From assembly GCA_019118365.1 (NCBI GenBank), contig DWZA01000087.1, forward strand, positions 1 to 38,100: a stretch of 38,100 bases of DNA, read 5' to 3'. Position numbers and translations under genes: made by a program. The notes beneath the pieces are model-generated. The model searched no databases. It was not told the origin of the DNA and saw only the letters and a program-made list of their open reading frames with translations. The stretch is from Candidatus Lachnoclostridium stercoravium. GTDB taxonomy: Bacteria > Bacillota > Clostridia > Lachnospirales > Lachnospiraceae. Of the stretch, positions 23,746 to 31,543 are shown in pieces. How positions within the stretch are numbered: position 1 is the first letter of the stretch; every line of letters starts with the position of its first letter.

Positions 23746-24114
23746 ATGAAAAATTATACAATCACAGTAAATGGCAATGTTTATGATGTTACCGTAGAAG
23801 AAGGCGCTTCCACAGGAGCACCGGCAGCAGCGCCAAAGGCAGCACCGAAGGCAGCTCCAAAAGCAGCGGCTCCAAAGGCAGCTCCGGCAGGAGCAGCAGG
23901 CGGCATCACTGTAGCAGCTCCTATGCCTGGCAAGATCCTTGGGATCAAGGCAAGCGTAGGACAGGCAGTTAAGAGAGGCGAAGTGCTGATCATTCTGGAA
24001 GCAATGAAGATGGAGAACGAGATCGTAGCTCCGGAAGACGGAACCGTAGCTTCTATCAATGTAGCAAACGGAGATTCCGTAGAGGCTGGTGCAGTTCTTG
24101 CTACATTAAACTAA
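23746..24114 (+). CDS. mmdC: Biotin carboxyl carrier protein
   Basis: A 122-residue biotin carrier. A short N-terminal strand region (residues 1-20) is followed by an Ala/Pro/Lys hinge (residues ~23-52) and the biotinyl domain (residues ~53-122) with EAMKMENEI; Lys88 is the expected biotinylation site. The flexible hinge lets biotin move between the carboxyltransferase and the membrane decarboxylase. It follows AGGAGGAAG and is the only biotin domain in the operon, so both carboxyltransferases probably use it. Confidence 0.95.
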   Translation: MKNYTITVNGNVYDVTVEEGASTGAPAAAPKAAPKAAPKAAAPKAAPAGAAGGITVAAPMPGKILGIKASVGQAVKRGEVLIILEAMKMENEIVAPEDGTVASINVANGDSVEAGAVLATLN

Positions 24115-24165
24115 GTTGCTGAAAGAAGAAAGATGCAGTGATGCATTCCACATGGAGGGATTAAC

Positions 24166-25317
24166 ATGGATTACATTATGAATACAATGGGGAATCTTCT
24201 TCAGCAGACGGCATTTGTAAACTTAACCTGGGGCAACTTCGTTATGATCGCAGTAGCTTTCATATTCCTTTATCTTGCTATCGCAAGGGATTATGAGCCG
24301 CTCCTTCTGCTTCCGATCTCTTTCGGTATGCTTCTGGTTAATATCTATCCCGATATCATGCTGACTATTGAAGATTCTACCAATGGAGTAGGCGGACTTC
24401 TTCATTACTTCTACTTGCTGGATGAATGGAGTATCCTTCCGTCTCTGATCTTTATGGGCGTAGGCGCTATGACGGACTTCGGTCCTCTGATCGCCAACCC
24501 GAAGAGCTTCCTTTTAGGCGCGGCGGCTCAGTTCGGTATTTACGGAGCTTACTTTATGGCTATCTGGATGGGCTTCAATGATAAAGCGGCAGCGGCTATC
24601 TCTATCATCGGCGGCGCCGACGGCCCGACTTCTATCTTCCTTTGCGGTAAGCTGGGACAGACCGAATACATGGGACCGATCGCAGTAGCGGCATACTCCT
24701 ATATGTCCCTGGTTCCGATCATCCAGCCTCCGATCATGCGCCTTCTTACTTCCAAGAAAGAGCGCGAGATCAAGATGGAGCAGTTAAGACCGGTTTCCAA
24801 ACTGGAAAAGATCCTTTTCCCGATCATCGTTACGGTTGTTGTCTGCCTGATCCTTCCGACTACAGCTCCGCTGGTAGGTCTTCTGATGTTAGGAAACCTG
24901 TTCCGCGAGTCAGGCGTTGTTAAGCAGCTGACAGAGACAGCTTCCAATGCTCTTATGTACATCGTAGTTATCGTACTTGGTACATCTGTAGGAGCTACAA
25001 CAAGCGCAGAAGCATTCCTGAAGGTCACTACTCTGAAGATCGTTGCCCTGGGCCTTGTGGCATTCGCCCTTGGTACAGCAGCTGGCGTTGTCTTCGGTAA
25101 GATCATGTGCGTTGCGTCAGGAGGAAAGGTAAATCCTCTGATCGGTTCAGCCGGCGTGTCTGCCGTTCCTATGGCAGCCCGTGTATCCCAGAAGGTAGGT
25201 TCGGAAGCTGACCCGACTAACTTCCTGCTCATGCACGCTATGGGACCGAACGTAGCGGGCGTTATCGGTACTGCTGTTGCAGCCGGTACATTCATGGCTA
25301 TTTTCGGTGTTAAATAA
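24166..25317 (+). CDS. oadB: Sodium-translocating decarboxylase beta subunit
   Basis: A 383-residue integral membrane protein with about ten hydrophobic segments. It decarboxylates carboxybiotin and couples this to Na+ export. The hallmark segments are visible: GAMTDFGPLIANP, then IIGGADGPTSIFLCGKLG with the conserved Asp in the membrane, and near the end GSAGVSAVPMAARVSQKVG and LMHAMGPNVAGVIG. The length is close to Mmd/GcdB-type subunits (~375-430). GGAGGGATTA lies before the ATG. It creates a sodium gradient usable for ATP synthesis or uptake. Confidence 0.95.
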   Translation: MDYIMNTMGNLLQQTAFVNLTWGNFVMIAVAFIFLYLAIARDYEPLLLLPISFGMLLVNIYPDIMLTIEDSTNGVGGLLHYFYLLDEWSILPSLIFMGVGAMTDFGPLIANPKSFLLGAAAQFGIYGAYFMAIWMGFNDKAAAAISIIGGADGPTSIFLCGKLGQTEYMGPIAVAAYSYMSLVPIIQPPIMRLLTSKKEREIKMEQLRPVSKLEKILFPIIVTVVVCLILPTTAPLVGLLMLGNLFRESGVVKQLTETASNALMYIVVIVLGTSVGATTSAEAFLKVTTLKIVALGLVAFALGTAAGVVFGKIMCVASGGKVNPLIGSAGVSAVPMAARVSQKVGSEADPTNFLLMHAMGPNVAGVIGTAVAAGTFMAIFGVK

Positions 25318-25354
25318 GTAAAACTCATATATTAAATTTTCAGGAGGAAATAAC

Positions 25355-26767
25355 ATGGCAGAGATAGAGAAAAAGCCGGTTAAGATCGTGGAGACCGTCC
25401 TTCGTGACGCACACCAGTCCTTAATCGCCACCAGAATGTCAACCGAGCAGATGCTCCCGATCATCGACAAGATGGATCAGGTTGGATATTACGCAGTAGA
25501 GTGCTGGGGCGGCGCTACATTTGACGCTTCCCTGCGTTTCCTGAAGGAAGATCCGTGGGAGAGACTCCGCAAGTTAAGAGACGGATTTAAGAACACAAAG
25601 CTGCAGATGCTGTTCAGAGGACAGAATATCCTTGGATACAATCACTATGCAGACGACGTTGTAGAGTACTTTGTACAGAAGTCTGTTGCCAATGGTATCG
25701 ATATCATCCGAATCTTTGACTGCTTAAACGATATCCGCAACCTTCAGACAGCTGTAAAGGCAGCTAATAAGGAAAAAGCTCATGTACAGATCGCTCTGTG
25801 CTATACCTTAGGCGAAGCCTATACGATGGACTACTGGAAGAACATCGCGAAAGAGATCGAGGAAATGGGCGCAGATTCCCTGTGCATCAAAGATATGGCA
25901 GGACTTCTTACTCCATATGCAGCACAGGAGCTGGTTTCCGCTCTGAAGGAATCCACAACTCTTCCGATCGACCTTCATACTCACTATACATCCGGCGTAG
26001 CTTCCATGACCCTTTTAAAGGCTGTAGAAGCAGGCTGCGACATCATCGACTGTGCTATCAGCCCGTTCGCTCTGGGAACCAGCCAGCCGGCTACAGAAGT
26101 TATGGTTGAAACATTTAAGGGAACACCATATGAGATCGGTTATGACCAGGAGAAACTGGCAGAGATCGCAGATTACTTCCTGCCGATCCGTGAAGAAGCT
26201 TTGAAGACAGGCCTTCTGAATCCGAAGGTTCTGGGCGTTGATATCAGAGCTCTCAGATACCAGGTACCGGGCGGTATGCTTTCCAACCTTGTTTCCCAGT
26301 TAAAAGAAGCTGGCAAGGAAGATAAGTACCGCGAGGTTCTGGAGGAGATCCCAAGAGTACGTAAGGACTTCGGCGATCCGCCTCTGGTAACTCCGTCTTC
26401 CCAGATCGTTGGTACTCAGGCTGTTATGAACGTAATTGCCGGCGAGCGCTACAAACTGGTTCCGAAGGAGTCCAAGAAGATCATGCTTGGCGAATTTGGA
26501 CAGACGGTTGTTCCATTCAACAAAGAAGTTCAGAAGAAGATCATCGGCGACGAGACTCCGATCACCTGCAGACCTGCAGATCTGATCCCGCCGCAGCTTC
26601 CTCAGTTCGAGAAGGAATGCGCTCAGTGGAAGCAGCAGGACGAGGATGTATTATCCTACGCTCTGTTCCCGAAGGTAGCAGAAGAATTCTTCAAATACAG
26701 GGCTGCTCAGCAGACAAAAGTAGATGCGGAAAAAGCGGATACAGACAGCAAGGCATACCCGGTATAA
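25355..26767 (+). CDS. oadA: Oxaloacetate decarboxylase alpha / pyruvate carboxylase B-type carboxyltransferase, without biotin domain
   Basis: A 470-residue TIM-barrel carboxyltransferase. The start of the barrel is VETVLRDAHQSLIATRM (metal-binding Asp). ECWGGATFDASLRFL and RIFDCLNDIRN follow. The carbamylated-lysine region is LCIKDMAGLLTP, and the metal His pair is in DLHTHYTSG. It exchanges CO2 between oxaloacetate/pyruvate and biotin. It ends at a short Lys/Asp tail and lacks the C-terminal biotin domain of full-length OadA (~590 residues), so it must use the separate carrier encoded two genes upstream. AGGAGGAAA precedes the ATG. A strong terminator follows. Confidence 0.93.
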   Translation: MAEIEKKPVKIVETVLRDAHQSLIATRMSTEQMLPIIDKMDQVGYYAVECWGGATFDASLRFLKEDPWERLRKLRDGFKNTKLQMLFRGQNILGYNHYADDVVEYFVQKSVANGIDIIRIFDCLNDIRNLQTAVKAANKEKAHVQIALCYTLGEAYTMDYWKNIAKEIEEMGADSLCIKDMAGLLTPYAAQELVSALKESTTLPIDLHTHYTSGVASMTLLKAVEAGCDIIDCAISPFALGTSQPATEVMVETFKGTPYEIGYDQEKLAEIADYFLPIREEALKTGLLNPKVLGVDIRALRYQVPGGMLSNLVSQLKEAGKEDKYREVLEEIPRVRKDFGDPPLVTPSSQIVGTQAVMNVIAGERYKLVPKESKKIMLGEFGQTVVPFNKEVQKKIIGDETPITCRPADLIPPQLPQFEKECAQWKQQDEDVLSYALFPKVAEEFFKYRAAQQTKVDAEKADTDSKAYPV

Positions 26768-26792
26768 GGAAAACTGATCTTGCAATATCCTG

Positions 26793-26842
26793 GTTCCCGC
26801 AGGATCCAACTGATTTAAGTTGGTTCCTGCGGGAACTTTTTT
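26793..26842 (+). terminator. Terminator of the Na+ decarboxylase operon
   Basis: GTTCCCGCAGGA (26793-26804) pairs with TCCTGCGGGAAC (26825-26836); inside, CCAACT pairs with AGTTGG. A TTTTTT tract follows. One of the strongest terminators in the window. Confidence 0.96.
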
Positions 26843-26895
26843 AATTAAGGAAACCTTACAATTGTGGGCAATTGTGTGAACTTTTCTGGAATTGG

Positions 26896-26925
26896 TTGAC
26901 ATGCTCTTAGCTTTTTCATTATAAT
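26896..26925 (+). promoter_or_regulatory. Promoter of the cell-wall hydrolase gene
   Basis: TTGACA (26896-26901), 18 nt, TATAAT (26920-26925): full consensus hexamers. The leader is about 80 nt. Confidence 0.88.
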
Positions 26926-27014
26926 GAAGATAATGCGGAAAAGTAGCCGCTCAGACGGGCGGCTGCATGGAAAATGCCAGGTTTTTATGGGGAAACCTGA
27001 GCAGGGAGGAACAG

Positions 27015-29072
27015 ATGAACATACGGAAGTGGAAACGGGGAGCAGCTGCTGCGGCAGCGCTGATATTGGCTATCCAGTCGCCTATATCAGAGATCAACCC
27101 TTTAAAAACGATATTTGCATATACAGAAAAAAGCGCGTCTGTGGATGCCTCGTCCCTGAATGTCAGAAGCGGTCCGGGCACTTCAAATTCTATTGTAGCG
27201 AAGCTTTCCAAAGGAGCAGCTGTTACGGTGATCGGAGAGGCTTCTGCTCCGGACGGTGCTCTCTGGTATCAGATCCGTTTTACCAGCGGCGGACAGGAGA
27301 TGACAGGCTATGTTTCCAAAAGCTATGTCAAGTTCCGGACGGCATATACGTCGGATGCGGATTTTGAAGCATTTTTAAATGCAGAAGGCTTTCCGGAGAG
27401 CTATAAGGACGGGCTTAGGGCGCTGCATGCAGAATATCCTCAGTGGATATTCCGGGCTCATAAGACGGGACTGGACTGGAGCGAAGTCATAGAAAATGAA
27501 AGCGTCGTAGGAAGAAATCTGGTGGCTGCCAGCAGCATTTCCTCGTGGAAGTCAACGGCGGACGGCGCCTACAACTGGTCTTCAGGAACATGGCCGGGCT
27601 TTGACGGAAGCGCATGGGTCGCGGCTTCTTCGGATATCATCAGTTATTATATGGATCCGCGCAATTTCCTGGATGAGTATTACATATTCCAGTTTCTGCT
27701 CCAGACATACGACGGTTCGCTCCAGACGATCGACGGCGTCCATACGATGCTGGAAGGCACGTTTATGGAAGGCGGCTCTTCGGATGGATCCTCAGCTGCC
27801 GGCCAGAATCCGGACGGATCGTCTGACGGAACAGGATCCGGCCAGACTTCCGGCACAGGGCCTGGTGGCAGCGGATCAGAAAGCCAGGAGGAGACTTCTG
27901 AGGCTCCTTCAGAAGAAAGCAGTACAGAGGCTTCGGCGGAAACGTCAGCTCCTGCAAACGGAGATGCCCCTTCTGGCAGCGGAAACCCCGGCATCAGCTT
28001 TGAAGGTCCGGTGGCAGCCGTTTCCAAACACAGGACAGGCCTTTTGATGGAAGGACCTGGAGATTACATTACCAGCGACGGGCCGGGAGCCGGTTCGTCA
28101 TCCCCTTCTTCCGGCTCAGGAACTGCCGGAAGGACGCAGACCGCTTCCGGGATCTCCTATGCGGAAGCGATCATGAATGCAGGCGCCCAGTCAGGCGTTA
28201 ATCCATACGTGCTTGCGGCTATGATCATCCAGGAGGTAGGAACCGGAGGAAGCAGGAGCGTTTCCGGTACAGATTCCAATTATCCAGGATATTATAACTT
28301 TTACAACATAGGAGCCTATACCACAGATACGATGGACGCTATTACAAGAGGGCTTTGGTACGCCTCCCAGTCCGGAAGCTATGGACGTCCGTGGAACACT
28401 CCGGAAAAAGCGATCATCGGCGGCGCGGAGTTTTATGGGACCAATTATGTAAAAGCAGGGCAGGATACATTTTACCTGAAGAAATTTAACGTGCAGGGCG
28501 CGGATATCTATAAACATCAGTATATGGGAAACGTAGTCGCCGCAGCTTCGGAAGGCTATCATATGGCGGAAGCTTATAACGACGATCTGAAAAATTCCGC
28601 CCTGGAGTTTAAGATACCGGTCTACAACAATATGCCCGCCTCTCCATGCGCGAAGCCGGTTGTAGACGGAAGCCCGAACAACAAGCTTTCCGGCCTGGGC
28701 GTAGAAGGATTCAACCTGACGCCGACCTTTAATATGGATACCACGTCTTATGACCTGATCGTTGACCAGTCTGTATCCAATGTAAATGTCTGGGCATCGG
28801 CGATCGATTCCAAGGCAGTCGTAAGCGGAACAGGAAGCTTTGATCTGCAGAGCGGAATCAATGAGATCCGGATCAATGTTAAGGCAGAGAACGGAACCGT
28901 CCGCGAGTACGTTCTTAATGTAGTAAGGCAGGTAAACGGGCCTACCTACAGCCAGGGAGCAGGAGAAAATACTTCTTCCCCGGCAGGCGGAGGCAGTTCA
29001 TCTTCGGGTACAGGAGAGGTTTCGGCAGTTGGTCCGGGAGCGGATCTGGGCCCTGTAGGAACGGCACAGTAG
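27015..29072 (+). CDS. Secreted SH3b / GH73 N-acetylglucosaminidase with cadherin-like domain
   Basis: A 685-residue exported wall hydrolase. The ATG at 27015 (MNIRKWKRG) follows GGGAGGAA. A signal region covers residues 1 to ~36. An SH3b domain (VDASSLNVRSGPGTSNSIVA) lies at ~40-105. The front part of a LytD-type glucosaminidase (FRAHKTGLDWSEVIENES, then YYMDPRNFLDEYYIFQFLL) lies at ~110-250. A ~125-residue Ser/Gly/Glu-rich stretch (~251-378) interrupts it. The catalytic part follows: IIQEVGTGG with the likely catalytic Glu near residue 406, then GYYNFYNIGAY. A cadherin-like beta-sandwich (~555-640) and a Ser/Gly tail end the protein. It probably cleaves GlcNAc-MurNAc links in peptidoglycan. 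It is followed 33 nt on by a cohesin-like surface protein. Confidence 0.85.
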   Translation: MNIRKWKRGAAAAAALILAIQSPISEINPLKTIFAYTEKSASVDASSLNVRSGPGTSNSIVAKLSKGAAVTVIGEASAPDGALWYQIRFTSGGQEMTGYVSKSYVKFRTAYTSDADFEAFLNAEGFPESYKDGLRALHAEYPQWIFRAHKTGLDWSEVIENESVVGRNLVAASSISSWKSTADGAYNWSSGTWPGFDGSAWVAASSDIISYYMDPRNFLDEYYIFQFLLQTYDGSLQTIDGVHTMLEGTFMEGGSSDGSSAAGQNPDGSSDGTGSGQTSGTGPGGSGSESQEETSEAPSEESSTEASAETSAPANGDAPSGSGNPGISFEGPVAAVSKHRTGLLMEGPGDYITSDGPGAGSSSPSSGSGTAGRTQTASGISYAEAIMNAGAQSGVNPYVLAAMIIQEVGTGGSRSVSGTDSNYPGYYNFYNIGAYTTDTMDAITRGLWYASQSGSYGRPWNTPEKAIIGGAEFYGTNYVKAGQDTFYLKKFNVQGADIYKHQYMGNVVAAASEGYHMAEAYNDDLKNSALEFKIPVYNNMPASPCAKPVVDGSPNNKLSGLGVEGFNLTPTFNMDTTSYDLIVDQSVSNVNVWASAIDSKAVVSGTGSFDLQSGINEIRINVKAENGTVREYVLNVVRQVNGPTYSQGAGENTSSPAGGGSSSSGTGEVSAVGPGADLGPVGTAQ

Positions 29073-29105
29073 GCAGATAATCATAAAAAGAAGGATGAAA
29101 AATCT

Positions 29106-30782
29106 ATGATCAGCAGAAAAATAAAACGCGGGATCGCAAGGACCGCAATAACTTTAATGCTTGCAGCAGCTATGCCATGCAGCGCGATCACTGCATGGGC
29201 GGCTAACGCGAATCTTACATTTTCGGATCCGAGCGCTGCTGTAGGCTCCGATGTAACAGTTACTATGAAGATCACTTCCACCAGCGGGGATGCCTTGGGG
29301 AGAGCCAGCATCATGCTTTCCTATGACGCCTCGGCTCTGGAATTTGTCAGCGGGGACAACGCTTCCGGCGGAGCCGGTTCTGTTAGCGTTCGCCCGTCAG
29401 CTGACGGCGGAGACGGAACGGAGATGGTCAGCACATTGACGTTCCGCCCGCTGAAAGCGGGAGAGTCCAAGATCACAGTAAGTACGCAGGAGATCTATGA
29501 CAGCAATGAATCTCTTGTTACTCTGGATCATCAGGGAAATTCTACAGTGACGGTCAGCGCCCAGGAGGGAGCGTCTTCTGACGCGGCTTTAAGTTCCCTT
29601 CAGGTATCTCCGGGAACCCTTGATCCGGCATTTTCCTCATCTGTGACAGAATACAGCGTGCAGGTGGGAGAAGGCGTTTCCAAGATCGCGGTGAGCGCGG
29701 AAGCAAGCAGCGGGAACGCGACGGTTTCCATCCAGGGAGACTCAAACCTGCAGATGGGAGATAACACCGTAACATGTATCGTTACTGCCGAGGACGGGCA
29801 GACCACAACGACTTATACGATCCATGTGAACAAAGTAGAAGGAGGGCCGTCCGAGCCTGTAACAGCCGCAGGGGATCTGACAGCAGTGATCAACGGCGCA
29901 CAGTATACAGTGGCGCAGGCATTTGATGTAAACACCCTGCCGGAAGGATTCGAGCAGATCAGCTATTCCTATAAGGGCAATGACGTAATGGCTGCCCAGG
30001 GAACGGAGAAGGATCTTCTGCTCATGTATCTGAACGACGAAGAGGGCGGCGGCGATTTCTTCATTTACAACAGCGAGTCTGACAGCTGGACTCCTTATAT
30101 GGAACTGTCTACGACATCTAAGACAGTCGTGATCCTTCCAGTGGATAACGACGTGACCATACCGGACGGATTTACAGAAGGCATCATGAACCTGGAGAAT
30201 GGCAGAAAGGCTTCCGGATGGGTGCCTGCAGGAGAGGAAAATCCGCAGTATTGGCTGTTCTACGGCATGAACTGGAACGGAGATAAGGCGCTTTACCGGT
30301 ACGATCTGGAAGAGAATACTATCCAGAGGTATTTCCAGGAGCCGATCGGATCAAACGGAACAGTTTCTGCTGATCAGTATCAGGAACTGGTAAACGAGCA
30401 TCAGGATCTGATCAACCAGTATGAGAACCGAGGAATGATCGTGATCATACTTTCCGTAGTGAGCGGCCTGCTTCTGATCGCAGTGATCGTTACGGCAGTG
30501 AAGTCCAGGAAAGGAAGCACAGCGGCAGAAACTGCTGGAAGGACAAGGCGGAGAGCGGCGGCGGAAGCTGCTGTATCAGCCGAGAAAGAGCAGGAAAAAC
30601 TTCCTGAAAAGAGCACAGAAAAGTCCGTAAGCAGACGCGCGCCGGCGCCGGAACAGGAAGAAGAAAGCGACGACGGTTTCGAGATCATCGACCTGGATGA
30701 AGAAGGATCAGCAGGCGCCGACGACAACGGAGAGGACGATGAATTCGAATTTATCGACATTGACGATGACGATAAAAAATGA
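29106..30782 (+). CDS. Cohesin-like/cadherin-like surface protein with membrane anchor and acidic tail
   Basis: A 558-residue protein. A signal peptide ends about AWA-AN (residue ~33). Residues ~35-150 resemble a cohesin domain (LTFSDPSAAVGSDVTVTMKI, then LSYDASALEFVSG). Residues ~158-243 form a cadherin-like beta-sandwich (LSSLQVSPGTLDPAFSSSVT). An unassigned extracellular region (~250-430) follows, then one membrane helix (MIVIILSVVSGLLLIAVIV, ~443-465) and a cytoplasmic tail of ~90 residues with basic then strongly acidic repeats (FEIIDLDEE, FEFIDIDDDD). No dockerin was seen in the window. With the GH73 gene just upstream it may form a wall-associated complex; that is inference. Confidence 0.78.
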   Translation: MISRKIKRGIARTAITLMLAAAMPCSAITAWAANANLTFSDPSAAVGSDVTVTMKITSTSGDALGRASIMLSYDASALEFVSGDNASGGAGSVSVRPSADGGDGTEMVSTLTFRPLKAGESKITVSTQEIYDSNESLVTLDHQGNSTVTVSAQEGASSDAALSSLQVSPGTLDPAFSSSVTEYSVQVGEGVSKIAVSAEASSGNATVSIQGDSNLQMGDNTVTCIVTAEDGQTTTTYTIHVNKVEGGPSEPVTAAGDLTAVINGAQYTVAQAFDVNTLPEGFEQISYSYKGNDVMAAQGTEKDLLLMYLNDEEGGGDFFIYNSESDSWTPYMELSTTSKTVVILPVDNDVTIPDGFTEGIMNLENGRKASGWVPAGEENPQYWLFYGMNWNGDKALYRYDLEENTIQRYFQEPIGSNGTVSADQYQELVNEHQDLINQYENRGMIVIILSVVSGLLLIAVIVTAVKSRKGSTAAETAGRTRRRAAAEAAVSAEKEQEKLPEKSTEKSVSRRAPAPEQEEESDDGFEIIDLDEEGSAGADDNGEDDEFEFIDIDDDDKK

Positions 30783-30791
30783 TCCATATAG

Positions 30792-31056
30792 GCCGTTGTA
30801 AACGGCTGCAGGCAAACTACGGTTACTATTTACAAATAATCTTCAATTGAAATGGAAGCGGCTATAAAAGCGATGGTTTCTTTTGCATTCGTAGGATCGA
30901 ATAAAACCTCAAGGTCCTGCCTCTGAAACCGCAAGGGAAACCATCACTTTATCATGGCCGTTTTCTTCTTCTATGGAAGAGATATATTAATGACGCTGAG
31001 GTCAAAAGGTCTTTGCAAGCAAGCTTGCAGCGGATTTTCGACCTTGGGACCCTGGT
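30792..31056 (+). other. Structure-rich non-coding region, possible structured RNA
   Basis: No gene is seen in 30783-31137. Hairpin 1 is GCCGTT (30792-30797) with AACGGC (30801-30806). Hairpin 2 is a long imperfect stem, 30859-30880 with 30937-30960 (core GATGGTTTC/GAAACCATC, then AAAG/CTTT and GGC/GCC). It encloses a branch TTTT-gc-ATTCG (30881-30891) with CGAAT-AAAA (30898-30906), so it looks like a multi-branched RNA. Hairpin 3 is GGTC..AAGGTC (31000-31011) with GACCTT.GGACC (31040-31051), and its tip is GCAAGCAAGCTTGC (31015-31028). The strand of any transcript is unknown; the promoter at 31073 lies downstream of it. Confidence 0.4.
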
Positions 31057-31072
31057 ATCATATAATTTCCAG

Positions 31073-31121
31073 TTGACGAAATAAGGATCATTTGTTATAT
31101 TAAAGCTATAACAGATATAAC
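31073..31121 (+). promoter_or_regulatory. Promoter and possible operator of the GntR-mcsA-mcsB-clpC operon
   Basis: TTGACG (31073-31078), 17 nt, TATATT (31096-31101). GTTATAT (31094-31100) and ATATAAC (31115-31121) form a 7-bp inverted repeat that overlaps the -10 and the start site. TATAAC also occurs twice as a direct repeat at 31107-31121. No CIRCE and no CtsR-type heptad repeat was seen. Autoregulation by the GntR protein is inferred. Confidence 0.65.
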
Positions 31122-31137
31122 GAAAGATGGTGAACAG

Positions 31138-31518
31138 ATGATATTAGAAATTGATTTTAACAGCGATGAAGCATATTATATCCAATTATGTAATCAGATC
31201 ATCATCGGCATTGCAACGGAGCGGATCCATGAAGGGGAGGCGCTCCCATCGGTACGCCAGATGGCGGAAAATATCGGGATCAACATGCATACGGTAAATA
31301 AGGCATATTCTGTTTTGAGGCAGGAAGGCTTTGTGAAGCTGGACAGGAGAAAGGGAGCGATCGTTTCCCTGGAGACGGATAAGATGCGCATGCTGGAAGA
31401 GATGCGCAGAGAACTTTCCGTAGTCCTGGCCAGGGGCGTATGCAAGAATGTCAGCAAAGAGGAAGTGCATAAGCTGATAGACGAGATCTATCAGGATTTT
31501 GCAGGAGGGCAGGGATGA
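31138..31518 (+). CDS. GntR-family regulator (YtrA type) heading the mcsAB-clpC operon
   Basis: A 126-residue regulator. The winged helix-turn-helix covers residues ~10-75: YYIQLCNQIIIGI, then LPSVRQMAENIGINMHTVNK (recognition helix) and EGFVKLDRRKGAIV (wing). A ~50-residue helical tail provides dimerisation, as in the YtrA subfamily; there is no large effector domain. The stop is 25 nt before mcsA, so the genes are co-transcribed. In Bacillus this position is held by CtsR, the class III heat-shock repressor, which is not related by sequence to GntR. Control of the operon, perhaps by autorepression, is inferred. Confidence 0.88.
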   Translation: MILEIDFNSDEAYYIQLCNQIIIGIATERIHEGEALPSVRQMAENIGINMHTVNKAYSVLRQEGFVKLDRRKGAIVSLETDKMRMLEEMRRELSVVLARGVCKNVSKEEVHKLIDEIYQDFAGGQG

Positions 31519-31543
31519 TCCTGTCCAATGGAGGATAGGAATT

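Noticed and set aside
23781-24059. Ala/Pro repeats in the gamma subunit and biotin carrier as mobile or satellite repeats
   Set aside because: They are in-frame hinge regions of the usual kind for these proteins.
30792-31056. Known riboswitch (cobalamin, c-di-GMP, c-di-AMP, THF), 6S, SRP or tmRNA
   Set aside because: None of the conserved core sequences of these RNAs could be found by eye; a covariance search would settle it.
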